A stretch of 64,000 bases of DNA from Trichosphaerium sp. ATCC 40318 (taxonomy: Eukaryota; Discosea; Flabellinia; Trichosidae). The first letter of the stretch is position 1. Each line of letters begins with the position of its first letter. Location of the stretch: contig JALMLS010000334.1 of NCBI GenBank assembly GCA_038496445.1, forward strand, positions 244,124 through 308,123, in the 5' to 3' direction. Below the pieces are notes generated by a model. The model ran no database searches. It was not told the origin of the DNA and saw only the letters and a list, made by a program, of their open reading frames with translations. The position numbers and the translations under genes were made by a program. Of the stretch, positions 13,901 through 24,906 are shown one piece after another.

Positions 13901-14971
13901 GACATCAATACTTCGTATTGCTTTAGCATCAAATGCTGCAATCACTGTAAATAATGCAAGAGTTATGGATTGTGGATGATGTAGAGCAGGATTAGGTGGC
14001 GGTGTTGCTTTCCAACGTGGTGAAAAATGATGTACTAAGTTGACTAGCTGAAACACGTCATCTGGTGGTAGTGCGGTTGTGTAAGCAACATAAAACAGTA
14101 TGTCCACCAGCATCTTTTCCTCAACATTGCGCTTAATCCTACCTGGAGCCGTTGGTTCACCCTAATCCAGAGCGTTAACACAATCTGCTTTTAAGTGTAA
14201 AATAAAAAAACCCATAATAGGAAATGTTAGCGTGTCAGTCTCTTGCCTTGACTGTTGATACGATATTGCGGACTAAACCTTTCGCTATTATATTATGTAT
14301 AAATTCACGAAGGATTCTTTTTATTACAGGAGCGATGTCGACATCTGGACCATGTTGTACCTAGTGTCACGACAAAATAAATTTAATATGTCACCCACGT
14401 CTCTTTTTTTTTTTTTTGAGCGTTATAACGAACCCTTAGGATATCCAAGAGCGTATGGAGCACATTTGACCGAATTTCAATAAACTTTTGTTGCGCTAAA
14501 GCAACCGTTTCGCCAAATTGATCTTTCTATGCGTACGTTAAGCGATTTAGAGTGTAGAAGCGTATGTACCTCATCTTGAGCCATCCAAAACAATCGTATG
14601 CATTCATACTCGTCGTAGTCGATTGCATCGCTCAGATGTAATATCTAGTACAAGTCAGAGTGCTTTTAGCATGACATGGCTAAAAGTGCTTGTTCCATGC
14701 CTGCGCTACCACTGCTTGGCTTCCAAACTGTACAGCGCTTCCATCCAACACGACTTGATTAGTAGATAATGCCTTTCTGTGCTCTGCGTTGCGAGGCTGA
14801 TTATTTTAGCGTTTGGCATTTCATAAAATACAGTACCTTTTGCCTTAGAGGTGTAGCAAACTCATCCTCTAGATTTTGCAATAAATTGCGAAAATACGCG
14901 GCGTCATTCATTTCACCAACTCTACTGAGCTCCATGGAGAGCTCGAGAAGCTGCTCATACAAAAATTGCAT
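7938..14971 (-). CDS. Inner-ring nucleoporin, NUP205/Nup192 family
   Basis: Long, many-exon gene on the minus strand encoding an all-helical scaffold protein. The best anchor is the exon at about 12485-12994, containing DLKGFVAIFRLINKVVAEDP followed by LLCHAVDLPLKSRVYQTLGA and LWSRLE, matching the NUP205 pattern (one round of interphase repeats, then leucine-rich helices and an LW-x-LE motif). The exon at 12018-12422 has a matching helical segment (HLKWEVASNALAIVDLILKY). The first in-frame ATG is at 14971, with a stop in frame upstream. The C terminus ends RIIVRTTIA at 7938-7940. Family role: scaffold of the nuclear pore inner ring, contacting NUP93 and NUP53. Introns are about 40-60 nt with GTAC-rich donors. 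Individual exon edges across the middle are not all resolved. Confidence 0.85.
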
Positions 14972-15103
14972 AATACTACAGCTTTGGGCACATTCAAAAG
15001 TGTCCACAGGTATGTTTTTCAAACGTATTCTCCCGCGGAAAAATCAAAAAGTTTTCATTTCATTGACTACATTGGGTTTTTTTTTTTTACAGTAGGGGTT
15101 ACT

Positions 15104-16300
15104 CTAGCAGTAGCAAGACGATGTTTGTTCAGGCTCAGATGGTTCTTGCGCAATATCGATGGTTTTAGGCGCACTCCGTTCTGGTCCTACTTTTATTACT
15201 CTATTGCTTTCCTACAACGTACACGCACCTGATTTATTAGTTTTGTGGCTGTTGATGATAGTGGACGCGATCTTAAGAGTACACAATGAGCGGAATACCT
15301 TTTTGAAAGCAAAAAAAAATGTACCTGCTGAAATAGTTGTTTTATATTATATCCTGCTTTTGCTGACGTTTCAATGTACCTAAAATCTCTTGTTAGAACT
15401 CCGCTAAAACCACGTGATGTACAAGGCATTCAACGCATCTGCCTTCTTGATACCTAGTAGCAATGAATTGGTAATGCTTGTTATTTATAATAGCCACATA
15501 CCCTCCTCCATTGAAACTTGTCGCACGTCGCTTTGATCACTCTTGTTCGCGACAATTATCATTATTGCCTGATTAGAGCGCTCAGCAAGTACGGCTTCTG
15601 ACCAGCTGTCTATACTCGCAAATGTTGCACGCTTCGCCATGTCGAATACCTACAGCATTTGAAAGAGCTACTCAGTACCTTCGTGACTTACAAGTATCCT
15701 ACATGGTGTAAGTAATAACCTTTGCGTTTTTGCCACTAGCATGTTACATACGCTACGTGAGAATCGCGTATATAGCTCGGTATTAAGCTGCGGAAGCGTT
15801 CTTGGCCAGCTCTTCACACTATTTAGTACAAGAAATGTTTGAGAAGGCGTACGTGTCCCATAGCTGCAATAAGAGTCTGCGGTCTTCTAAAAACAGCGTC
15901 TAGAGCCTGTCAAAACGCACGTGGGCGACGAGACGCACCTTGCTTAAAAAATCAATGCCTATGGCGTTTTAGGGACGATTGAAAAGCTTGTGATAGTTGG
16001 TACCTATTGTAGCATTGTATGATGTCGAAAACGTGTCTAACCAAGTTAACAATTTTACCACAACCCGTAGCTGCGTACCATACATGTACGACGTTAGAAT
16101 TGATGTCTTTGAGAGAATTAGTTAAATAGATACAATAGCTTTTTTACAAAAATAAAAACATCAACAGCACGTGCCTTGCCAACGGATATATCCCCCAAAA
16201 AGACTACTTTGTATTTTTCTAAAGGTGTAAGAGTATACGACGAGGAACGGCGCAAGCGGGCAGACGTTGCTGTATCTTCACCAACAGGTTCGTGTGACAT
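15104..16300 (-). CDS. RAB6: RAB6-family small GTPase
   Basis: Small Rab GTPase acting in Golgi and retrograde vesicle traffic. Twelve exons sum to 684 nt (227 residues plus stop): 16300-16175, 16106-16079, 16036-16004, 15958-15939, 15899-15853, 15811-15752, 15698-15692, 15649-15502, 15453-15423, 15379-15325, 15271-15229, 15189-15104. Motifs in order: KYKVVFLGDISVGKTS (G1), YNATIGIDFLSKT (switch I), LEDRRLLLQLWDTAGQERF (G3), IPSYIRDSHVA, NKSD (G4), ETSAKAGYNIKQLF (G5), and a C-terminal CYC double-cysteine prenylation end. Start ATG at 16300 precedes a short Ser/Arg-rich leader. Two oddities: intron 1 (16107-16174) is GC-AG, and exon 7 is only 7 nt. It lies tandem to and downstream of MED25. 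Confidence 0.95.
15692..15698 (-). other. 7-nt microexon (GATACTT) of RAB6
   Basis: Flanked by a 53-nt intron upstream (15699-15751, GTATGT...TGTAG) and a 42-nt intron downstream (15650-15691, GTAAGT...TGTAG). Including it gives HVA-IL-VFDMAKRATF, matching the conserved VAVVVYDV beta strand of Rab6. Skipping it shifts the frame. Confidence 0.85.
16107..16174 (-). other. GC-AG intron inside the RAB6 P-loop (begins GCACGTG)
   Basis: 68-nt intron between the codons for K and T of the GKT P-loop. Only the GC donor gives GDISVGKTSILTSYMYDTF. A GT donor four bases later gives GKAHINS and destroys the nucleotide-binding motif. This is the clearest single case of a required GC donor in the window. 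Confidence 0.9.
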
Positions 16301-16626
16301 TGCTACAAAGGCCACGTCGTAAATTTGTAGACGAGCTTAATCAGAAATTTGGTACAAAATTGCGGTGAACAAGACTCAAGCCACGTGATATTTAATGTAT
16401 GTACAAGTGGCTACTACAGTCACTACTAATGAGGCAATAAACGAGCGTTGGGCCGGAATGGAGTAGGGGTGTTATAATTAGCTAGAGACCCTTGTGTGGG
16501 CGTAGTCTAAACAGTGTTTAGCAGAAATATAAAACATTTTGGTGCTTACGTTCCTAATGTTGATTCTTCTCGTGGTAGCTAAAGCAACAAATTAAGTTGG
16601 ATTTTATTTAAACCTTTTTGCACGTA
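16301..16626. other. Intergenic region upstream of RAB6
   Basis: 326 bp between the RAB6 start codon and the MED25 stop codon, both minus strand. It must hold the RAB6 promoter and the MED25 3' end. A CACGTGATATTT element sits at about 16381. No coding motif seen. Confidence 0.4.
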
Positions 16627-18628
16627 CTATTTTCGGGGAGTCCTGGACGTGCTTTTAGAGCAGTCGCAGGGCAAACAAGCCCAAGTATCTGAGTGTTGTT
16701 TGGTAGTAGGAGCAAGGCAACAGGTGACGTTTCACCTAGATGTATTACACCAGCCTAATCCATTCAAGTAAGTAAAACGCTAGTGTGTCGAGCGAGGGAT
16801 ACGCACGCTTCTAGAAAGCAAATTTTTTAGTGTAACGAAATTCTGGGTGTTTTCTGTTGTGTCCGCGCTCAGTGCTCCAACCGTAAACTCCATCTGAAAC
16901 CAGAACGTTAGTTTTTGTTGCAAAAGGGAAAATAGCTGAAAAAGAGTACGTACTATAGGAACTTTGTTGTGGTTCATAAGTTGTCCACGGACCCTAGGGT
17001 CATCGCGCAGCAGGAAGATAATTTTGAGTGCCGTAGGCCAAACAATATTTGAAAATCGATTTTTATCATCAGTGCTTCTATTGTTCCTCTTCCATGGTGC
17101 AGCTTTTACTCTAGCAAACACTTCCGCCCCTCTTGAAGCCTCACTTTAGTGTGGTGAGTCAATGTTTGGTACCTTTCATCCCATACCAGCAGTCCTGACC
17201 ACAGCGTATGTTCATTCTTGTTACCAGTCATCGCCTGATTCATCAATACGCTCTGAGTTGCCATGGCGCTATTGTTACCAGCTGGAGAATTTGCTCGGGT
17301 AGTTCTCTGTACGCCACCTGGTAGCTCATAAGTGGGAGTGAGCAACTAGTAATATCATACCTATTGTTACTGTATTTGGGGAATGTACGGACATTGGAGA
17401 ATGGACAGCTATTGGAGAGTGTGCAGCCATTGGTGAATGCGCAGACATTGGAGAGTGCGCAGCCATCGGAGAGTGTACAGATAATGGAGAACGGGCTGCC
17501 ATTGATGAAGAGCGCATGGAATACATAGTATTGTTAGGATATGTACTGTTTGTGACAATGTTTGTAGGTGTCAATATATTCGTAGGTGTTGCAGCTGCAA
17601 CACGTATAGAGTTATTGGACGTTACTCTCGGCATGGACTAAGTAGTAGTGTAAGCATTGGTATGTAGTCAAAGAAAACGATATGAAGTACATGATGTACA
17701 GTAGTTCTATCACTAACTTGTTGGGATGACATTACCGTAATGCCGGTCATATTTGACGATGTCGTAGCAGGTGTTGGCATGAGCTGGATGCCGGCTGATG
17801 CCATTTGCTCTTCTTTCGGTTTAACTACTTTCAAACTTAAGAGGTGCGGATCTATTCCGCCTAATTTGCATAGTGGCACTTTGTCAGAGATAGCTACTTG
17901 TGATCCCCTGCCAGACTGTGGAAGTTGAGTTAGCACGTATTCTAAGAAGGGAGAGTTTACCTCTTTAATGATTTTTCGGAACACAGGCAAATCTCTGAAC
18001 CCTAAGAAACTTATGTGTGTTCGCTTTTGGTGTAATCGTTGAAGCTGCTTTGATATTGACTTATCAAGCTCAATGTGTTTTTGTGGTTTGTGAGGAGGAG
18101 ATGATGCAAAAACAAATAAATAATTTTCAGCTTGCTGTGGTTCATTTGAAAGCCAATCTGTAGCGACCTACACGGATTAATACCCATGGCAGCGACGGGT
18201 ACAAACCTCTAATCCTGCGCTTAATGCTGCCCTGTTATAGGCTCCGCCATGGTAATCGATGCCACTTGCTCATCGTTAGAACAATACTTCAGCACGTGAT
18301 ATACGTTTAATGTGTCAAGCGTACCTCACCCACAACTGAAATTGCGCCCAGTTACTTGTAAACCGTCTAGCTTCAATAACTGAATCGGCGTATGGTGGAT
18401 AATCGCGGTATAATACCAACGCCACTTTTTCGTTCTGTACACGGTAAGTTACGACGTTATAGAAGTATTCTGTGCCTGGTGCTTTCTTACAGCCCTAAAA
18501 GTATGTTATTGTTGGTTACTGTTTGATGGACCGTACTCAACAAGTTTGTTTATGAGCTGTTGGGCCACTTGCTTGTTCTTATGCATCTTTGAAGTGGCCT
18601 CAATTACAAATATTATGTTTCTGGCCAT
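16627..18628 (-). CDS. MED25: Mediator subunit 25 (vWA + ACID domains)
   Basis: Mediator subunit that receives signals from transcriptional activators. The N terminus is a von Willebrand A-type domain: MARNIIFVIEATSKM at the ATG (18628), VALVLYRDYPPYADSVIEA, then GIDYHGGAYNRAALSAGLE. A disordered linker holds six HSPM-type repeats (about 17370-17500). The C terminus is an ACID/PTOV domain: LWSGLLVW at about 17195, SNIVWPTALKIIFLLRD, then AGVIHLGETSPVALLLLPNN and a stop at 16627. The final exon is joined over a 53-nt intron that restores the last ACID strands. MED25 with both domains is typical of animals, plants and several protist groups. It is head-to-head with THOC2, 179 bp between start codons, so a shared promoter is likely. 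Confidence 0.9.
17370..17505 (-). repeat. 18-bp tandem repeats coding for HSPM-type hexapeptides in MED25
   Basis: The unit VHSPMA / AHSPMS / AHSPIA / VHSPMS recurs about six times head-to-tail in the linker between the vWA and ACID domains. At DNA level the unit is about 18 bp with small substitutions. It is in frame and coding. Confidence 0.7.
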
Positions 18629-18807
18629 TCTCGCGCCTAGCGTCAAAAGGTGCCTGTACAGAAAGAACTAAACAGCCCAAGCTCGACTGAACTAAAAACT
18701 TCGCTTAACGCTTCGAAAAAGTCGGTAATTGTCAGATACACTCAAAACAAGTAACGCACAAAGCACTACAAGTACCTCGGCGTGTCAATAGCATAACCGT
18801 TACTCCA
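18629..18807. promoter_or_regulatory. Shared 179-bp interval between divergent MED25 and THOC2
   Basis: The start codons of MED25 (minus) and THOC2 (plus) are separated by 179 bp, so one short region must hold both promoters. I do not recognise a core promoter element such as a TATA box. Confidence 0.45.
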
Positions 18808-21800
18808 ATGGCCCATTTCCTCTTTGTTACGCGTTCATTAATTGATGAATGGGACACTACAGGTTTCAATCAAGTGTATGCGTTATTTTATTTTGAAAGT
18901 CTAAAACCGAATAGAATGGAAGGATTAGCACAGACTCAGGGTGGAATACTCGCAGGGCAACAAATAAACGTCCCATCGATCAGGTTGATTGATGTAGAGA
19001 CGTACTAGCACTAACTTTTGCTAGACGGATTATTTACGAGCTATTTGGACAGTATTTCGAAGAGCAGCTTCATTTAGACAGAATTGACGCAGTTTTGACA
19101 CACGGTGATTTCGTACGTTGCGCAAATTCCCTGCCGTTTCATAACAGCACTGCTCGAGCCTGACACGCATATAGTTGGAGATACCAGATATCAGGGACAT
19201 AGTCGCAGATGTGCTATGGGTTTTCAGTACGTCAAAGAGTAACTGCCACTGTAAATTCATGCGTAGACAGGTCCCCAACATCAAAAGAGTCCAAAAGCTC
19301 CGTTGCTGAACGCTTTAGTGCGTAAGATTGCTTGCTTGCAAGGCTGCACGAAGGTGCGTTTATTGACATTTTGCAATCTACAAAGACATGATCAGAATAC
19401 AATTACAATGACGAATATTGGCTTGTTTACCCATTCTAGGCGTTACTCGCTAGAGTAGATGACACTCTCATTAATGACTTGGATCACACATTCATGAACC
19501 GCTACCGAAGAACAAACACTCGTCAAAAGTACGTGCTTAGTCATGCAGTCACTGGCTCAGTTTTTTTTTTATAGTTTAACACAAGTCAAATACAATCTAT
19601 TCCGAGAAGAAAGCGAAGGTTACTCCAAGGTCATCACTGAACTAAACAAAAAGATCACAAACGATAACATAGATAGTGTTATTAACAACGTCAAGTCCAT
19701 CATAGGTACGTACTAAAAAGCGCATCACTTGGAACAATACTTATAGAGTTTAGGGTACTTTTGTCTTGACCCTAATCGCGTCTTGTCTGTTGTACTATCT
19801 TCGTATCAAGTTAACCTTGATAACGATCTATACACGCGACTACTAGATATATTCTCATCAACGAACTTATCCCATCTCATTGGCTTTAAGTTTAAACAGC
19901 AAAAGGACTCGAAGGACTCATCATCGTTGTATGCTCTCGCAAGTAAGTTCATCCAGCAGGGGCGAGTAAGCATGAATCAACTTTACCCACACGTACGAAG
20001 ACAAGGAATAGCGATCGGGTTCTCTAACATAACCAGTTGTGGCCGAGTGAGGAAGACATGCGAAACCATCTAATATCACGATCCGACAGGGCAGTTCTTG
20101 AATCTAAGAACGCTCGATCTTCAAAGTGGACGGCATCATACGCCAAAGCGACTGCGAAGAAGACTGAGGCATTGAAGGAAAAGGAGGAATGGTGCAAAGA
20201 ACAACGACATTTTATGGTGCGTTTTGAGAAGTTCTACAAACACACGCTTCACGCCTCACGCCTCACACGGTATCGTAGAACAAAAACCAAAAATTGGGAT
20301 TGTGCGCAGCTTTGTTGGATACAGACGACTGGGAGAAGAACTCCTCTCACGCCCTCAAGATGTTAGCTATTCTAGCGCCTTTTCAACCTTCGAGCTACAA
20401 ACCCATTGCTCAGCGACTGGCAAAGCAACTCGCTAAGCTAGTAGCGCCTTTGTATGAAAAACATTGTTCTCTTAGACACAAAATTTCAGAAAAAGAAGCT
20501 ACCTCAATGGCCATTGACCCAAGCGAAGAAGAGTTTGACACATTCCAAAAACTAGCATTCCCATTAGTGGAGTGCTTGGGCGTAATGATTTGTTTGGATG
20601 CATCACTCATGGTAAAGTTCTGCCGTGTCATTGGATTTTTCTGCAAGCTCCTTACCGGGAAGAAAAGAGAAAGTCTACATTGCGATATGGCAGGGTTACT
20701 TGCTAGGAATATGCTACCAGCGTTATCTCTTCAAAGCCCTAACCCTAGCTTGTCGCAAGAAATATGGGCAATATGTTCTCAGATGTCGTGGCCTATGCGC
20801 CACAAAATGTATTCTTATTGGCTCAGAAATCAAGATTGGCCTGATTTAGTCGTGACAAAGGCCTTGTCCATCCGCAAAACGAAACAAGCTTTAAAGTGCG
20901 TTCACACCAACTTTTAAGTGTCCAACACTAACGCCTACTAGACGCATGACTATTAATACGACAAAGCCTGTTGGCCGTCAGTTAGGCAAAATTGGACAAT
21001 CCAATCCTGGTACCCCATTTCAAACTTATTGTACACACTCTCACACCACGTGATTTATTCAAGGTCCCATGTTCCAAACCGTATTGCATAATGTAGAACA
21101 GTACTCAAATATGATGCAGCCAGTAATCGATTCGTTGAAATATGTTACAGACCTGTCCTTTGACGTTCTCACCTGTAAGTCTTCACTGGACACATTTGCT
21201 ACTCACATCCTGTCCTTTGTGTAGATATTATAGTAGAGCGTTTGAGTGACGATACCAGAGAACTCTTCCAAGATGATGGTAGAAACGTCTCTCACTGGTT
21301 TAGGAATCTATCGGCTTTTGTCGGACATTGCTACAAGAAACACAGTAGTTCGATGCAGCTTGGCGCTCTTCTCGATTTGATATTTGCTGGATTAGAACAA
21401 AATCAATCACAAAACTTTCTCGTACTCAAAGGTACGCTAGCAGTACACGGCGAATTAACCAACTGAATACAGAGGTTGTCGCGCGTATGACGAATATTGA
21501 GTTGTACGAAGACCACTTGGACATTGTAGAAGCACATGCTGGTGGTAAATACCTTAGAGAAGTAGCACTTGCTAGAATAATACATGCGCGTACATCCCGA
21601 GGTGGTATTGCAAATCTCAAACGTGCTGTGAAGCAAGCAGATCTAGCCCTGCCAATTTACGAGCTTCTATCCAAGCAAAAGAATTGTATACTGTTCCACA
21701 CACCCAAACAAAAGTATCTAAAGCTAGTTGGCGATCTCTTCGATAAGGTAAGAGATAAGGTATTGTTTGGTCTTCTAACAACATGTACAAAAGTGTCAAG

Positions 21801-24601
21801 ATAGCGTTTTACAGTGGGCAAGTTTCACAATGCAACATGTTTACAGTGAGAATAACTGGGCGGGTTTCAAATACACTCCAGAGATTCTAATCTTAGAGCA
21901 TGGTATACCAGTTGAATGCGCTTTCCACATCTTGAGGCCATATCTTGCGCTTAAGGATCCAGACTTTAAACAACACTTTGATTTGACACCATGCATCAAA
22001 GACACAAGGTATGTAATTCATACGAGCTACTAGATTGCATTAACTGCCATTTAAGCATTGACCCTATGTTTTTTGAAATGTTCTGGCGTCTTGGATTCAG
22101 TGATTTGCACAACCCTAGAGAAATGTACGAAAAGGAGATTGAAACTCTATCTGCAAGTGTACGCCACAACTTTAATCATCAGTGACTAATGCCTATATAA
22201 GACCGATAGCTCGTCACAAAACATGGCGTCAAAACTTAAACTAGAACTGATAGCACAAGAGGTATAACTTCAACTTGTTTATTATATCCTAACCAAACTT
22301 TTTAAAGAAATGGCATACCAAAGTGATGGCTGAGCTTAATCGCGTAGCGCCTAGCTGGACACTTGCTGGCCAAACAAGTCAGTTGGCAGAGTTGCTAAGC
22401 AAATGTATTTTACCACGTGCCAGATTTTCAATGGAAGATGCAATGTATTGTGTCAAGTTTGTATTAATGCTTCACGATATATCTAACTTAAACATATTGC
22501 TTTATTTTGACAAGGTACCCTTTTGTCTCATTTCAAGTACCAATTACTCTTTTTTTTTGACATATGCCATTAGCTATTTTCAGATACGCGAGCAATATTG
22601 GTAGGTTGTACTGAAGCAGAGGCAGGCAGGATAGGAGTCTTTTTGTACGTACAACTTTTAGGAAAACTCAGATCTCATTTTAACTGTTTATTCAAAAAGG
22701 CGACACAGTTTGATGGCTGTTATGAAATGGAAAGCTAGCAGCAGTGTTTTCGAGAAGGAACGAGAGTCACACGTCAAACAAATGTCATTGAGCGATAAGC
22801 CACTGTCGCACCAAGGTACTATCCAATCCGGCTTTTGTGGATCTGCTGATGACGTTTTAAGGCTTCCGAAGACTTACATTGGTGTGGGAAACGCGATTGA
22901 AAGACCATATTCGTGCCCTCATAATGTCTAACGAATACATGCAGTGCAGGAACGCACTAACAGTTCTAAAGCATCTTGTTGGGTGCTTCCCAACGTACAA
23001 AAAGGTTGCAACCTTGATAGAAAAGATTATTTCACCTCTCGAGTCTGATGCACGTGAAGACTTGAAAATATTTGCCCAGAGGTATGTATTGCATTAACAA
23101 AACACGACGGACCAATGCTAAAATCTTTGTTTAGTTACATACAAGAATTGCACAGGGCAAGACCAGCACTGCTGGATGATAAACAATTCTGTACGAGCGC
23201 TAATTGTTTACTACTTTATTTTTGTACTATTCCTCTCACCATTATGTTAGTACGAGACAGAGGTGATTCAAAATCAAAATCGAAAGTTGACAGAGATGGA
23301 AAAAAGAGTGAACGATCAGAGAGGAAGTCAACCTCGGATAGAAAGCTACGAGGACCGCTTGAACCAGTAAAGCCTGTTATGGGTCCACCTAAGCCATCTT
23401 CAAAGTACGACACGCCAACACGCACTAAACTCGACACTGCCAGCAGCAACAGAGATGTTGGGTAAAGTGTTACCAATTTCTATTTTGTTAACACCGCATA
23501 GAATACGAGAGCGCATTGTAATGCCTAGAAACAGATCATCAGAACCTTCACGAAAGAGAAAGTTGAGCCCACAAAACTCTGATGTTCCTCAAGAAAAACA
23601 AGGAGATAGGCCACTAAAGCGACGGAGGAGCGCAGACAATGAGAAGGTAATGCATAAATGGTTAATTATCGGCTCACATTTAATGTAGGATTCACGTGAC
23701 GCTGCAGCAGCATCTAAAAGGCGGAAGGAGTTGATAAACAAAAGTTTAGAAGAGCGTACGGCTTTTTTATCATATTTCTATGTATTTTTGCTAACCTGGA
23801 GTAGCACGTGATAAAAAAGCTAGGCGCAAAAAGACTGAAAAGCGCCCAGAGAAGCCAGATCCTCTTGAACCGCCTCTAAAACGAAGAAAAGGTGACAGAG
23901 ACAGGTCTCGCGATCGTGAAAGATCTAGCGATAGGTCAGGCGATCGTATTGACAGATCAAACGATAGGCCAGGTGATCGCACTGATAGGTCAGGTGACAG
24001 ATCAGGTGATAGGTCAGGTGATCGTATTGACAGATCAAGCGAGCGCACTGATAGATCTAGCGATCGCACTGACAGATCAAGCGATCGCACTGACAGATCT
24101 AGCGATCGTAGTGACAGATCAAGTGATCGCACCGATAGATCTAGCGACCGCAACGAAAGATCCGAACGCGATAGAGCTGCTGACCGGCTTGAAAGGTTTA
24201 ATATGCGCGATAGGACTTCTGATCGCACTAACAGATCTAGTGACCGCAGCGACCGCAGCGATCGAAGTGAGCGAATGGACCGCTCTGTTGATCGCAGTGA
24301 CAGAGGCGATAGAGGTGACAGGGGTGACAGAAGCGATCGCGGTGAGCGCAGCGATAGAAGTGACAGAAGTGATCGCAACGAGCGCAACGAGCGTAATGAC
24401 CGTAATGAGCGTGATCGCGGCGATAGAGCAGACCGCGATCGCGAAAGACTGAGTGACAGGGACAGGCAAAGCCCAAGATCTAGTCCACGACTTAGCGCCA
24501 AAGAAGAAGAAAGTGATAGAGCCAAAAGAGCTATTAATCGCGAGAATAAACGCAAGGGAGTCGGTACTAGCAGGAGACATAGAAATGGCGATAGCAGATA
24601 A
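18808..24601 (+). CDS. THOC2: THO complex subunit 2
   Basis: Largest subunit of the THO/TREX complex, which couples transcription to mRNA export in the nucleus. Signature blocks in order: SLIDEWDTTGFNQVY at the N terminus; KYNLFREESEGYSKVITELN with NNVKSIIGYFCLDPNRVL (19575-19780), closely matching human THOC2; HLIGFKFKQQK; ALLDTDDWEK; then the THO2 C-terminal helical core (22320-23090) with HLVGCFPTYKKVATLIEKI. The last exons (23510-24601) encode an RD/RS-rich tail of about 190 residues. ATG at 18808 is chosen because it directly precedes the conserved N-terminal helix. The intron at about 20896-21060 carries CACGTGATTTATTCAAG at its 3' end. Charged tails occur in other THO2 proteins but not, to my knowledge, as such a regular Asp-Arg-Ser repeat. 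Confidence 0.92.
23890..24460 (+). repeat. Asp-Arg-Ser repeat tract in the THOC2 tail
   Basis: About 190 codons built from SDRTDRS / SDRGDRG / NERNERN units. The DNA alternates GATCGC, GATAGA, GACAGA and AGCGAT, so a 9-18 bp periodicity is visible. The regularity opens long spurious frames on both strands. It resembles the alternating acidic-basic RD/RS domains of mRNA-binding splicing and export factors. Confidence 0.85.
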
Positions 24602-24906
24602 CCACCCGAAATCTAAGTCAAAAAAAAAGAGAATGACTTTCTATTTGTTTATCTGGCGCACGTGCGCGGTTCGACGGTTTAATAAAAAAATTGTACCTCC
24701 CACTTGTGATTTTTTTCCATTGTGCAGACTGCCTAACGAGAATAGCTGCTTAAGTTGTAAAGTTGTATTTCTTTTAGGGCATTGGCGATATACAACCGCA
24801 CGCGCTTTTACAAAGCCAATATAAAAACAAAAAAAACAATTGAAGTGACGACGTCAACAAAACGTCACACAGCGCGTTTCTATTCCTCACAATATCAAAG
24901 CCCAGC
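24602..24906. other. Intergenic region upstream of the PSI/REJ receptor
   Basis: 305 bp between the THOC2 stop and the receptor start. It contains a CACGTG at about 24658 and, 60 bp before the receptor ATG, a TGACG/ACGTCA arrangement (24846-24856) resembling a CRE/ATF half-site pair. No gene seen. Confidence 0.4.

Noticed and set aside
15212-15228. A 17-nt intron near the RAB6 C terminus
   Set aside because: Using a later AG gives a 39-nt intron that leads directly to the CYC prenylation end in frame.
23890-24460. Regular short repeats that could look like a CRISPR or satellite array
   Set aside because: No constant repeat with unique spacers; the period is 9-18 bp and follows codons of a continuing protein in a eukaryotic gene.
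23791-24555. 254-codon open frame on the minus strand (Leu-Arg-Ser repeats) and a 186-codon frame on the plus strand at 23892-24452
   Set aside because: Both are shadows of the THOC2 Asp-Arg-Ser repeat: stop-free frames arise because the repeat DNA lacks stop codons. They have no motif, and the real frame continues the conserved THOC2 protein.
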